A stretch of DNA of 64,000 nt from JAJDYQ01 sp965214035 (GCA_965214035.1 OZ243932.1:2232001-2296000), one strand, 5' to 3'; shown: positions 53,209 through 63,110, numbered from the stretch's first letter. Notes: generated by a model not told the origin, from the letters alone. Translations and numbers: made by a program.

Positions 53209-53739
53209 GGAGCAATGACTTTTCTTTTCAGCTTCACGGCATTTGCATTGAAATAGTAATCTTTTGTATTTGAACAAAACCATATATCTTCCGTATTGTT
53301 TTTCCAGTTGGACCTGGCACCGCGGCCTTTTTCCCGCTCCCAGGTGATTCGGTTATGGACATAAAAATACTTTTCAAGAATGGGTGCAATCAGAATGGAG
53401 GTTTTCCAGTCTGAGCAAATATAGATGGTTGCCTGAGGTTTTAAGATCATCCTGACGTTTGACAAAAAAGATTCAAACCATGCTGGATAATTTTCCCTCT
53501 TTTTGAATAGATGTCCGTTGTAATTTTTTGACAGATTATAAGGAGGGTCCACGATCAGTAAATCAACAAAAGCGGATGGGAGGGCGGGTAAAACCGAAAA
53601 AATATCTCCATGGATGATGCGCCCCTCGATCTCATTAACCTGCGGAGAGTCGGGGTTTTTTTAAAGCTGCCCGGATAGAGATTCGATTTCCTCCGGGGTG
53701 CAGGTCAGTGTTCTGTTTCCAGGGGGCTCGTTGTTTCAT
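53178..53739 (-). pseudogene. DNA methyltransferase remnant (second of a pair), truncated
   Basis: The start ATG overlaps the stop of the upstream methyltransferase (ATGA). The N-terminal part is broken: the frame changes after about 15 codons and an in-frame TAA follows (SGQL*KNPDS). The rest reads GRIIHGDIFSVLPALPSAFV, VDPPYNLSKNYNG (catalytic motif) and RTNGKPKD, then stops. The SAM-binding C-terminal half is missing, lost at the junction with the integron array. It was once a class beta enzyme and cannot be active. Confidence 0.85.
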
Positions 53740-54558
53740 TGTAAAGCATTTTCCAGAAAATGCGCCGCCTTGTTTTTTTGTCCCTGATCCAGCCTGTCAA
53801 GCCGCTCATTGGCCGCCTCAACAAACTCGGGCTGTATTTCAAAGGCCATAAAATTTCTTTTGTGCCTTTTGCACACCACCGGGCAGGTTCCAACACCCGA
53901 AAATGGATCTAAAACCGTATCTCCCGGATTTGAGCTGGCGAGGACCAGCCTTTCAATCAGGTTTTCAGGTTTCTGGATAGTGTTCAACGCCTGTCTTGAA
54001 ACCAGTTCTTTCGATTTATAAGTGAGCTGTTTGATGTCTCCCCATACATCACCGGGATTTTTTCCATTTTTGTTGAATCTGGTTTTGCCATATTGCCCGT
54101 TTGTAACCGAAGGGACATTTTCGCATCTTCTGCGATGTTCCAGTTCAACCAGTTGCGAGACACGAATAGCGTCGAGATTAAAACAGCGGGGCTTCCTGCC
54201 TTTTATGAAATAACCGATAATGTCATGGTTATTGGTATAGCTTCGCCGTCCCTGGGCAAGTCTGCTTGGCTGATACCAGATAATTCTTGATTTCAGATTA
54301 AGGTAGGGCCGGTAGTCGATAAAATCCAGACAGTCCGGCTTCCCAAACAGGTATAAAGCCCCCCCCTTCCTTTAACTTTTTGGAAAACCTTTTGATCAGA
54401 TCAAGATTAAACTCCTGGATGGAAGGTATCCGGTCCCAGTTGTTTTGTGTGACGCCGTAAGGTCCATCACAGATGATCAGATCGATGGATTGATCCTTGA
54501 TTTTTTCGCAGAAATTAAAGGAGTCTCCGCAATATATCTTATTGGGTTCCAGCGTCAT
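53736..54558 (-). pseudogene. DNA methyltransferase with a G8 tract that shifts the frame (candidate phase-variable)
   Basis: The N-terminal frame gives NKIYCGDSFNFCEKIKD and the catalytic motif ICDGPYGVTQNNWD, then runs off frame after a run of eight G. With seven G the reading continues unbroken: EGGALYLFGKPDCLDFIDY through IIGYFIKGRKPRCF to the SAM motif VLDPFSGVGTCP and a TGA at 53736-53738, 273 residues in all. No other lesion is seen. The gene is therefore either phase variable (now off) or one sequencing error from intact. It pairs with the truncated methyltransferase that follows; no endonuclease gene of this set remains. Confidence 0.8.
54359..54366 (-). repeat. G8 homopolymer in the methyltransferase gene
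   Basis: Eight C on the plus strand are eight G in the coding strand, directly after the Lys-Glu codons at about residue 64. Seven G restore the full reading frame; eight, as here, end it 18 codons later. Confidence 0.8.
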
Positions 54559-54636
54559 TTTTTCCTGGCTGGCGGATGTTGTGGATGAGCGGGCTGCATC
54601 CTGTCGGGGTCAATAAAAGCAAGTGAACCCCTCACA

Positions 54637-55461
54637 TTATTCCCAGAACTGTAGCCATATTTTCCGCTCCTTCCCCGTATCGCTTTTTTTGCTGATCTCT
54701 CTTTTCAGGACCGGATGATCGGGGTAGTTTAATTGCAGAACTCTTCTGGAGCCGTCAGCCAGATCGCTCATATCCATCATGGTGTAGCCTATGAGCATCA
54801 CGGCCAGAGCATTCGATACGGCCGCTGTCTGGGGATAATTTTCAACAACGCCGATACCGCGGTTTACTGCGGCAGAATAGGCACCCCGCTTGATATAATA
54901 TCTGGCGACATGGACATCATATTCGGCGATATTATTGCTCAGGTAGGCCATTCTTTGCCGGGCATCCTCTGTGTACCGACTGTCGGGATAGAGCCTGACC
55001 AGCTCGGCAAAGTCATTCAATGACTGCAATGCGGCAGCCTGGTCCCGCTGAGAGCGATCAGTTTGCATATAGCGCTGGAAAAAGCCGAAGTCACGATCAA
55101 AATTGGCCAGTCCCTTAAGATAATAGGCGTAGTCAATATTCGGGTGCCTCGGATAGAGTTTGATAAATCGGTCAGCAGCGGCGATGGCCGCTCCGGTTTC
55201 ACCATCCTTGTAATGGGCATAGGTGCTCTCCAGTAGTGCCTGTTGGGCAAACTGACCAAACGGATAACGGGTTTCGACCTTTTCATAATAGTCAATCGCC
55301 GCATTATAGTCTTCATCATTCAATTCAGTGCGTGCTGCGTCATAGAGCCTGCTGGCAGACCAGTCTTTGGTTTCATCATCTTCTTTTTCATCGAGGGACG
55401 AACAGGCTGACAGGAGCAGGAGTACGCTCGCAAAAGATAACAGAAAAAACAATGTGCGCAT
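54637..55461 (-). CDS. bamD: Outer-membrane assembly lipoprotein BamD
   Basis: The 274-residue lipoprotein has the lipobox LLSACSS (Cys20) and TPR-like repeats (LYDAARTELNDEDYNAAIDYYEK, YPFGQFAQQALLESTYAHYK, FIKLYPRHPNIDYAYYLKGLANF). It is the essential lipoprotein of the BAM complex that inserts barrels such as the giant autotransporter. It is divergent from rluD, the order found across Gammaproteobacteria. Confidence 0.96.
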   Translation of the reverse strand: MRTLFFLLSFASVLLLLSACSSLDEKEDDETKDWSASRLYDAARTELNDEDYNAAIDYYEKVETRYPFGQFAQQALLESTYAHYKDGETGAAIAAADRFIKLYPRHPNIDYAYYLKGLANFDRDFGFFQRYMQTDRSQRDQAAALQSLNDFAELVRLYPDSRYTEDARQRMAYLSNNIAEYDVHVARYYIKRGAYSAAVNRGIGVVENYPQTAAVSNALAVMLIGYTMMDMSDLADGSRRVLQLNYPDHPVLKREISKKSDTGKERKIWLQFWE

Positions 55462-55537
55462 GGATTCAGGTTCCGGTTCGCTGGTTCAAGGCGCGGAGTA
55501 TAATTCATTCACTACAGAATAGCACCGAATCGGAATA

Positions 55538-56482
55538 TTGAAAATTTCTTTAAAAATCCCCCATGAGTGCAATGGATACCGTCTGGATCAGGCACTTGCA
55601 GCCTGTTTGCCGGAGTATTCCCGTGCCCGGTTGCAGAAATGGGTAAAGCTGGGCTGTGTCACATTAGACGATGCCAGTTGCCGACCCAGGGACATTGTTG
55701 TACAAAACCAGACCATATTGATTGATGTCACGGATCATCTGATACGGGAGCAGGAAAGTCGGGAAATTGAGCCCCAGAATATCCCGCTCAATGTAATTTA
55801 TGAGGATGCGGACTTAATTGTTTTGGATAAGCCTGCCGGCCTGGTGGTTCATCCGGCTGTTGGTAACCCGGATGGTACATTATGCAATGCCCTGCTTTTC
55901 CACTATCCGGAACTGGGATTGCTGCCCCGCGCTGGAATTGTGCATCGACTGGACAGGGATACCACTGGCTTAATGGTCGTAGCCCGCACACTTCCCTCTC
56001 ATGCCAGTCTGGTTCGTCAGCTTCAGGCACGGGCAATGGGGCGTGAATATGAGGCTGTAGTCAACGGTGTCATGGTGGCCGGGGGGCGGGTTGATGCGCC
56101 GATTGGTCGGCACCCGGTTAATCGCAAGCGCATGGCAGTTATTGCTGGTGGTAAGGATGCCGTAACCTGCTACCGGATACTGGAGAGATTTCATGCCCAT
56201 ACCCGTGTCCGGTTAAAGCTGGAGTCAGGCCGGACGCACCAGATACGTGTTCACATGTCGCATATTCATCATCCTGTTGTTGGTGACCCGGTTTATGGGG
56301 GGCGCAAAAAGATCCCCGCTGGAGCCGCGCCCGCATTGAAAAAACTGTTGCGAGAGTTCCCAAGGCAGGCGTTACATGCTCACAAACTTACCCTGATACA
56401 CCCGATCAACAGGGATCAGCTTGACTGGCAGGCACCGATGCCTGCCGACATGCAGGACCTGTTGCAGGGGCTTAAGGGATAA
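55538..56482 (+). CDS. rluD: Ribosomal large subunit pseudouridine synthase D
   Basis: The 314-residue enzyme has an S4-like RNA-binding N-terminus (YRLDQALAACLPEYSRARLQKWV) and the catalytic motif GIVHRLDRDTTGLMVVA with the active aspartate. GRTHQIRVHM follows. No ATG fits; the TTG at 55538 gives the family length. The order bamD / rluD-pgeF-clpB matches Escherichia. Confidence 0.95.
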   Translation: MKISLKIPHECNGYRLDQALAACLPEYSRARLQKWVKLGCVTLDDASCRPRDIVVQNQTILIDVTDHLIREQESREIEPQNIPLNVIYEDADLIVLDKPAGLVVHPAVGNPDGTLCNALLFHYPELGLLPRAGIVHRLDRDTTGLMVVARTLPSHASLVRQLQARAMGREYEAVVNGVMVAGGRVDAPIGRHPVNRKRMAVIAGGKDAVTCYRILERFHAHTRVRLKLESGRTHQIRVHMSHIHHPVVGDPVYGGRKKIPAGAAPALKKLLREFPRQALHAHKLTLIHPINRDQLDWQAPMPADMQDLLQGLKG

Positions 56483-56489
56483 TCCCGGC

Positions 56490-57245
56490 ATGATCCGGCC
56501 TGTTGATTTGATTTTGCCTGAGTGGCCGGCACCCGGGCACATCAAGGCGGCCAGCACCACACGTCGTGGAGGTGTCAGTGGGGCACCATGGCATAGTCTG
56601 AATCTTGCGACCCATGTTTCAGATGATATGCACAATGTGCGACAGAACAGAGAGATATTATCGATACGGCTTCATTTTTCCGGTGAACCGGTCTGGCTGG
56701 AGCAGGTACATGGCAGTGACGTGATTGTGGCCGATATCGGTGGACATCAGCCCTGTGATGCCAGCATAACCCGTCAGGAAAAGTTGGCATGTGCTGTGCT
56801 GACTGCAGATTGTCTGCCGGTGCTTTTTACGGACCATTCAGGGACAGTGGTTGCGGCAGCCCATGCAGGCTGGCGTGGTCTGGCTGCCGGGATACTTGAG
56901 AATACCGTGCATAAAATGTCCGTTCCAATGCCGGAAATTCTGGCTTGGATGGGGCCAGCCATTGGCCCGAAAAATTTTTCGGTCGGTAGAGATGTATATC
57001 AGGTGTTCACCGGTTTTTCAGAGGAGGCAGGCAGGGCCTTTACTGCGGTCGATGATAGTCGCTGGCTGTGTGATATTTATTCACTGGCCAGACTGCGACT
57101 AAATGCCATGGGGGTGACCGGCATATATGGTGGAGGACGCTGTACCTACGAGGAAAAAGACAGTTTCTATTCCTTTCGCCGCGATGGAGTAACCGGCCGC
57201 ATGGCCAGTTTGATCTGGATCAATCACGATGCGGTCACACCATAG
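56490..57245 (+). CDS. pgeF: PgeF/YfiH (LACC1 family) copper-type oxidoreductase or peptidoglycan editing factor
   Basis: The 251-residue protein has the YfiH pattern: TTRRGGVSGAPWHSLNLATHV, WLEQVHGSDV, CAVLTADCLPVLF, AAAHAGWRGLAAGILE and GPAIGPKNF. His/Cys residues of the metal site are present. The ATG at 56490 is 8 bases after rluD. In Escherichia the protein prevents wrong amino acids in the peptidoglycan stem; other members act on purine nucleosides. Confidence 0.93.
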   Translation: MIRPVDLILPEWPAPGHIKAASTTRRGGVSGAPWHSLNLATHVSDDMHNVRQNREILSIRLHFSGEPVWLEQVHGSDVIVADIGGHQPCDASITRQEKLACAVLTADCLPVLFTDHSGTVVAAAHAGWRGLAAGILENTVHKMSVPMPEILAWMGPAIGPKNFSVGRDVYQVFTGFSEEAGRAFTAVDDSRWLCDIYSLARLRLNAMGVTGIYGGGRCTYEEKDSFYSFRRDGVTGRMASLIWINHDAVTP

Positions 57246-57314
57246 AAGGTGCTTGAAACCTGATCAGGCAGCCCAATTTAGCGCGTAATCAGAATTTTAT
57301 GGGAACCCGGTTAC

Positions 57315-59885
57315 ATGCGCACGGATAAACTAACGGCAAGATTTCAGTTGGCCATACAGGACGCCCAAAGTCTGGCGGTCATGCGCGACCACCAGTTTGT
57401 CGAGCCTTTGCACCTTATGACTGCCCTGTTGGATCAGAAAGGTGGCTCAACCCGCCATCTACTGCTCCAGACGGGTGCCGATGTTAACCGCTTGCGGACG
57501 CAGCTCGGTGTAGCTCTGGATAATATGTCCAGTGTCTCCGGGGCTGATGGCGATGTGCATATTTCAAGTGATCTTGGCAGGCTGTTCAACATCATGGAAA
57601 AGCTGGCCCACAAGCGTAACGACCAGTTTATTTCCAGTGAGATCTTTGTGCTGGCCGCTCTTGACAGCAAAGGCAAATTAGCTGACTTATTAAAAGATGC
57701 AGGTGTTGTCAGAGAGGCACTTGAGAAAGCGATTGAACAGCTGCGCGGTGGTCAACAGGTGAATGAACCGAATGCCGAAGATCAGCGGCAGGCTCTGCAA
57801 AAATATACGATTGATGTTACCGAACATGCCGAACAGGGCAAGCTGGATCCAGTCATCGGCCGCGATGATGAAATAAGGCGCACGGTTCAGGTATTACAGC
57901 GGCGCACCAAAAATAATCCGGTACTGATCGGCGAGCCTGGTGTCGGTAAAACAGCGATTGTTGAGGGGTTGGCGCAGCGCATTGTGAATGGAGAGGTCCC
58001 TGAGGGCCTGAAAGAAAAACGACTGTTATCTCTGGATATGGGTGCCTTGATCGCAGGGGCCAAGTTTCGTGGTGAATTTGAAGAACGCCTGAAGGCAGTT
58101 CTGAATGACCTGGCCAGACAAGAGGGCCAGATTATCCTGTTTATTGATGAATTACATACCATGGTTGGTGCTGGCAAGGGTGAAGGTGCGATGGATGCCG
58201 GTAATATGCTCAAGCCCGCTTTGGCGCGCGGCGAATTGCACTGTGTCGGAGCAACCACCCTTGATGAATATCGTCAATATATTGAAAAAGATGCGGCCCT
58301 GGAGCGGCGCTTTCAGAAGATTCTGGTTGAAGAACCTGCCGTAGAGGACACTATTGCCATTCTGCGCGGGTTGAAAGAGCGCTATGAAGTTCATCATGGT
58401 GTTGATATTACCGATCCGGCCATTGTTGCAGCGGCCATGTTATCTACACGCTACATCACCGACCGTCAATTGCCGGACAAAGCGATTGATTTGATTGATG
58501 AGGCCGCATCCCGCATTCGTATGCAGATTGATTCCAAGCCGGAACCCATGGACAAGCTGGAGCGGCGTTTGATCCAGTTGAAAATTGAGCGGGAAGCCCT
58601 GGTCAAGGAAACCGACGATTCATCAAAGAAACGTTTGCAGACCCTGGATTCAGAGATGGGCAGGCTGGAAAAAGAATACGCCGATCTGGAAGAAATCTGG
58701 AAAGCCGAAAAGGCCGTCGTGCATGGTTCCAGACATATCAAGGAGGCGCTGGAGCGCGCCCGTATCGAAATGGAAGCTGCCACCCGTGCCCACGATCTGG
58801 CGCGGGTGTCGGAATTACAGTATGGGCGTATCCCGGAGCTGGAAGCGCAGTTAAAAGCTGCTAATGAGGCGGAAAACCACGAAATGCAATTGCTGCCTAA
58901 CAAGGTAACAGATGAGGAAGTTGCCGAGATTGTTTCGCGTTGGACCGGCATACCTGTTGCCAGAATGCTTGAAGGCGAGAGAGACAAGTTATTGCGTATG
59001 GAAGAGGAATTGCAGGAGCGTGTTGTCGGCCAGTATGAGGCAGTCAGGGCGGTGTCTGATGCCATACGCCGCTCCCGCGCGGGATTGTCCGACCCCCGCC
59101 GTCCGAATGGATCATTTCTGTTTTTGGGGCCAACGGGCGTTGGTAAAACCGAACTATGCAAAGCCCTGGCCGGGTTTCTGTTCGATACGGAAGATGCTGT
59201 GGTGCGGGTCGATATGTCAGAATTCATGGAGCAGCACTCCGTTGCCCGTTTGATCGGTGCGCCCCCGGGATATGTCGGCTACGAAGAAGGTGGCTACCTG
59301 ACTGAAGCAGTACGCCGCAGGCCTTATTCCGTGCTCCTGCTGGATGAAATAGAGAAAGCTCATCCCGATGTATTTAATATCCTGCTGCAGGTTCTGGATG
59401 ACGGGCGACTGACCGATGGTCATGGGCGCACGGTCGATTTTCGCAATACGGTTGTCGTGATGACCTCTAATCTGGGATCGCAGATTATTCAGGAAAAGGC
59501 CGATGAGGTGCAGTATGGTGAAATGAAGGCCGCTGTCATGGAGGTTGTGGGTGGCTATTTCCGTCCCGAATTCATTAATCGCATCGACGAAAGCATCGTG
59601 TTTCACTCACTGGGCAAGACACATATCCGTGCGATAGCTGATATTCAGATTCGCGACCTGCGCAAACGTCTGCACGAACAGGATATCAGTCTTGTGGTGA
59701 GCGATACGGCGCTGGATTTGATTGGTGAGGCGGGGTTCGACCCGGTGTATGGGGCGCGACCACTCAGAAGAGCCATACAGCAGAAACTGGAAAATCCTCT
59801 GGCCGAGGCCATCCTTTCGGCAAAGTTCAAGCCGGGAGATGTGATACGTATAGATGAAGCAGAAGGAACAATAACCTTATTTTGA
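57315..59885 (+). CDS. clpB: Disaggregase ClpB
   Basis: The 856-residue AAA+ ATPase has the N domain (ARFQLAIQDAQSLAVMRDHQF), first ATPase module with GEPGVGKTAIVEGLA and LFIDELHTMVGAGK, a coiled-coil middle domain (about residues 400-525), second module with GPTGVGKTELCKALA and GAPPGYVGYEEGGYLTE, and a C-terminal small domain. It rescues aggregated proteins with DnaK. The middle domain separates it from ClpA and ClpC. Confidence 0.98.
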   Translation: MRTDKLTARFQLAIQDAQSLAVMRDHQFVEPLHLMTALLDQKGGSTRHLLLQTGADVNRLRTQLGVALDNMSSVSGADGDVHISSDLGRLFNIMEKLAHKRNDQFISSEIFVLAALDSKGKLADLLKDAGVVREALEKAIEQLRGGQQVNEPNAEDQRQALQKYTIDVTEHAEQGKLDPVIGRDDEIRRTVQVLQRRTKNNPVLIGEPGVGKTAIVEGLAQRIVNGEVPEGLKEKRLLSLDMGALIAGAKFRGEFEERLKAVLNDLARQEGQIILFIDELHTMVGAGKGEGAMDAGNMLKPALARGELHCVGATTLDEYRQYIEKDAALERRFQKILVEEPAVEDTIAILRGLKERYEVHHGVDITDPAIVAAAMLSTRYITDRQLPDKAIDLIDEAASRIRMQIDSKPEPMDKLERRLIQLKIEREALVKETDDSSKKRLQTLDSEMGRLEKEYADLEEIWKAEKAVVHGSRHIKEALERARIEMEAATRAHDLARVSELQYGRIPELEAQLKAANEAENHEMQLLPNKVTDEEVAEIVSRWTGIPVARMLEGERDKLLRMEEELQERVVGQYEAVRAVSDAIRRSRAGLSDPRRPNGSFLFLGPTGVGKTELCKALAGFLFDTEDAVVRVDMSEFMEQHSVARLIGAPPGYVGYEEGGYLTEAVRRRPYSVLLLDEIEKAHPDVFNILLQVLDDGRLTDGHGRTVDFRNTVVVMTSNLGSQIIQEKADEVQYGEMKAAVMEVVGGYFRPEFINRIDESIVFHSLGKTHIRAIADIQIRDLRKRLHEQDISLVVSDTALDLIGEAGFDPVYGARPLRRAIQQKLENPLAEAILSAKFKPGDVIRIDEAEGTITLF

Positions 59886-59964
59886 TTCATTGCGCGGGAA
59901 TGACACAGATGCGCTGATAAAACCTTTAATTTGTCCGCCCTCCAGGGCAGACTTCTGCCATATC

Positions 59965-61767
59965 TTATTCATTAGCTGCCGACTCTGGAGCAGCCTTGCC
60001 CTGATTTTTACGCCGGCGCAGACCAAGCTCCTGCAGCTGATGGTCTCCAATGCCGGAGGGTGCCTGTGTTAGCGGGCAGTTCGCGGTCTGGGTTTTCGGG
60101 AACGGCATAACATCCCTGATGGAATCCGCGCCGGACATCAACATGACCAGACGGTCCAGGCCAAAGGCGATCCCGCCATGTGGGGGGCAACCATATTTCA
60201 GGGCATCCAGCAGAAAGCCGAACTTATCACGGGCTTCATCTTCTTCAATGCCCACCAGATCGAAGACCGCCCGTTGAATATCCGCCTTGTGAATGCGGAC
60301 TGAACCACCACCTATTTCATTGCCGTTCAGCACCATGTCATAGGCGCGTGACAACATGCTTGCGGCATGCTTCTTAAGCTCTTGGGGGGACTCCGTTGCC
60401 GGGGCTGTGAAAGGATGATGCAATGCGGTCAATCGCCCCTCTTTATCGTCTTGCCCGAACATCGGGAAATCCACAATCCACAGAGGTCTCCAGCCTTTTT
60501 CTACCAGCCCCATATCACGGCCTGCTCTGATACGGACAGCGGCCATGGACTCGTTCACGATATGCGCACTTCCGGCTCCAAAGAAGATCAGATCACCATT
60601 GCCGGCACCGGTGCGCTCCATCAACTGACTGATGACCTCATCCGGCAGGAACTTCAAAATTGGCGATTGCAGGCCGTCACGGCCGGCGGCGACATCATTG
60701 ACCCGGATATAAGCCAGCCCTTTGGCACCGTAACGGCCGGCATAAACCGTATATTCATCAATCTGTCGGCGGGTCAGCTGATTGCCGCCAGGCACCCTGA
60801 GCGCGACCACGCGCCCTTTCGGATCCTGTGCGGGACCTGAAAAGACCCTGAACTCAACATCCTTCAAAATATCTGCCAGCTCAACAAGCTGCAGGGGAAT
60901 TCTCAAATCAGGGCAATCCACACCATATTTTTCCAGGGCCTCGGCATAACTCATGCGTGGAAACGGATCCGGCAGTTCCACGCCCTGCACATCCCGGAAC
61001 AAATGGCGGATCATTTCTTCCATGAGCGACATAATCTCCTCCTCGCCCAGGAAGGAAGTTTCGATATCGAGCTGAGTAAACTCCGGTTGTCGGTCCGCAC
61101 GCAGATCTTCGTCACGGAAGCAGCGGGCTATCTGATAGTAACGATCAAAGCCGGACATCATCAGCAACTGTTTGAACAACTGTGGAGACTGTGGCAAGGC
61201 AAAAACATGACCGGGATGAGTACGGCTTGGCACAAGATAGTCACGCGCCCCCTCTGGTGTGGCTCTGGTCAGTACCGGTGTTTCCATATCAAGAAAATTG
61301 CAATCATCAAGAAAGCTCCGCAGGTGGCGGACAACCCTCGAACGTAACAGCATACGCTGCTGCATGACGGGGCGGCGCAGATCGACATAGCGATACTTCA
61401 GACGCACCTCCTCGCTGATATCCTCATCATCAAGCATGAACGGTGGTGTCTCGGCGGTATTCAGGATTTCCAGCTCCCTGCACAATACCTCGATCTGCCC
61501 GCTGGCAAGATTGTCATTGACTGTGCCCTCAGGGCGGTGGCGGACCAGCCCCCTGACCCGCAGGATAAACTCATTGCGTACACGCTCGGCACGGGCAAAA
61601 GCCTCTCTGGTATCCGGATCGACAACAACCTGCAACAGGCCGGCCCGATCTCGCAGATCAATGAAGATCACGCCGCCATGGTCACGGCGACGATGAGACC
61701 AGCCTGCAATCTCTACGGTCTGGTCGATCAGGGATTCATTAACTTCCCCGCAATAATGGGTTCGCAT
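59965..61767 (-). CDS. aspS: Aspartyl-tRNA synthetase
   Basis: The 600-residue class II synthetase has an OB-fold anticodon domain (GWSHRRRDHGGVIFIDLRDR), motif 2 (CFRDEDLRADRQPEFTQLD), a GAD insertion of the bacterial type (about residues 290-420) and motif 3 (GIAFGLDRLVMLM). The end (TANCPLTQAPSGIGDHQL) is of the bacterial type too. It is convergent with clpB and followed on its upstream side by the FmdB-type gene. Confidence 0.97.
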   Translation of the reverse strand: MRTHYCGEVNESLIDQTVEIAGWSHRRRDHGGVIFIDLRDRAGLLQVVVDPDTREAFARAERVRNEFILRVRGLVRHRPEGTVNDNLASGQIEVLCRELEILNTAETPPFMLDDEDISEEVRLKYRYVDLRRPVMQQRMLLRSRVVRHLRSFLDDCNFLDMETPVLTRATPEGARDYLVPSRTHPGHVFALPQSPQLFKQLLMMSGFDRYYQIARCFRDEDLRADRQPEFTQLDIETSFLGEEEIMSLMEEMIRHLFRDVQGVELPDPFPRMSYAEALEKYGVDCPDLRIPLQLVELADILKDVEFRVFSGPAQDPKGRVVALRVPGGNQLTRRQIDEYTVYAGRYGAKGLAYIRVNDVAAGRDGLQSPILKFLPDEVISQLMERTGAGNGDLIFFGAGSAHIVNESMAAVRIRAGRDMGLVEKGWRPLWIVDFPMFGQDDKEGRLTALHHPFTAPATESPQELKKHAASMLSRAYDMVLNGNEIGGGSVRIHKADIQRAVFDLVGIEEDEARDKFGFLLDALKYGCPPHGGIAFGLDRLVMLMSGADSIRDVMPFPKTQTANCPLTQAPSGIGDHQLQELGLRRRKNQGKAAPESAANE

Positions 61768-61856
61768 ACGTATTATCCGTTCTTAATTCTGGTGAATCAG
61801 GGGCAGAACCGTCCGTCAAGGTCAGGTCTCATTTTATCGGGCTGCCGATTGGCAGG

Positions 61857-62156
61857 CTATTGTCGGGTCGCGGGACAGCAATCACCTGAACCACAGGTAT
61901 TGCCAGTGCTGCTTGCTGCGCTCTTGCCGGTGTCCGAATTATTTTCCCCGCCACCTGAAGCATTGTTTCGGTTGCCGGATTTGAAATCAGTTTCATACCA
62001 GCCGCTGCCTCTGAGGCGGAATCCGGCTGCTGATACCAGTTTTCTTAATTTCGATTCTTCGCATTCAGGACAATCCACCAGCGGCACATCATTGACTTTT
62101 TGTATCGCCTCCAGTTTATGACCGCAGGCGATACACTCATATTCGTAAATCGGCAT
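61857..62156 (-). CDS. FmdB-family zinc ribbon protein
   Basis: The 99-residue protein starts MPIYEYECIACGHKLEAIQK and has a CxxC...CPEC zinc ribbon in its first 40 residues. A glycine- and serine-rich tail ends with CGSGDCC. Genes of this family sit upstream of aspS in many Proteobacteria; the role is not settled. Confidence 0.92.
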   Translation of the reverse strand: MPIYEYECIACGHKLEAIQKVNDVPLVDCPECEESKLRKLVSAAGFRLRGSGWYETDFKSGNRNNASGGGENNSDTGKSAASSTGNTCGSGDCCPATRQ

Positions 62157-62270
62157 GTTTTAATCCTCAAAAATCTGCTCCGAAGCAATCCGGGAAGCAT
62201 TTGACATGTGAGTATTCTATAATGCTTCGGGAAACACGGCAAAGAAACAATATCTCAAATCTTTATATCA

Positions 62271-63110
62271 ATGCCCGCGCATCCCGAAAAGAAAGCAGTT
62301 TTAATCACCGGTTGCTCGACCGGTATCGGTCGGTGTGTCGCCAGTGGCCTGTACAACAGAGGCTACCGAGTGTTTGCGACTGCCAGAAATAAAGATGATG
62401 TCGAGCAGCTCGAGCTTCAAGGGTTTGAGGCACTGCAGCTTGATTTGACGGACAGTGTCGGCATACGGGACACGGTTGATGAAGTCCTGCGCCGTACAGG
62501 AAACCGGCTGTTTGCCCTGTTTAACAATGGTGCCTACGGCCAGTTCGGTGCTGTCGAAGACCTGTCCCGCGAAGTGCTGCGCAAACAGTTTGAAACCAAT
62601 GTTTTCGGCTGGCATGAGCTGACACGTTATGTCCTGCCCGTCATGCGGCAGCAGGGATATGGTCGCATTATCCAGAACAGCTCGGTACTGGGTTTCGTCG
62701 CGCTCAAATACCGTGGTGCCTATAATGCCAGCAAGTTTGCCATTGAGGGCCTGACAGACACACTGAGACTTGAGTTTCTGGATACAGACATACACTTTGT
62801 GCTGGTGGAGCCCGGCCCGATAGCAAGCAACTTTCGCCCTAATGCGCTCAGGGCATTCAGGGAAAATATTGATGCGGGTGCAAGCTGCCACAAAAAAACC
62901 TATGTCCATCTGGCGGAACGTCTGGCACAGGAGGGGCCGGTTGTACCCTTCACCCTGCAGGCTGAAGCCGTCCTCGACAGGGTTATCGTGGCGCTGGAGG
63001 CGAAAAGACCGAAAGCGCGGTATTATGTAACGTTCCCCACCTACTTATTCGGTTATCTGAAACGGATATTGCCGGTAAAGTGGATGGACCAGATACTCAA
63101 ACACCACTGA
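62271..63110 (+). CDS. Short-chain dehydrogenase/reductase (classical SDR)
   Basis: The 279-residue oxidoreductase has the cofactor motif TGCSTGIGRC, NNGAYG, the catalytic serine in QNSSVLGF and YNASK with the catalytic tyrosine and lysine. ATARNKDD after the second strand favours NADPH. The C-terminal 60 residues are longer than in minimal SDRs. The substrate is unknown. It is followed by ispH after 15 bases. Confidence 0.9.
   Translation: MPAHPEKKAVLITGCSTGIGRCVASGLYNRGYRVFATARNKDDVEQLELQGFEALQLDLTDSVGIRDTVDEVLRRTGNRLFALFNNGAYGQFGAVEDLSREVLRKQFETNVFGWHELTRYVLPVMRQQGYGRIIQNSSVLGFVALKYRGAYNASKFAIEGLTDTLRLEFLDTDIHFVLVEPGPIASNFRPNALRAFRENIDAGASCHKKTYVHLAERLAQEGPVVPFTLQAEAVLDRVIVALEAKRPKARYYVTFPTYLFGYLKRILPVKWMDQILKHH

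Noticed and set aside
59933..59952. Hairpin between clpB and aspS as a terminator
   Set aside because: The stem has a mismatch and almost no loop, and neither strand has a T run after it.
62201..62223. TTGACA and TATAAT upstream of the SDR gene as a promoter
   Set aside because: Both boxes are perfect but only 11 bases apart, too close for sigma-70 use together.
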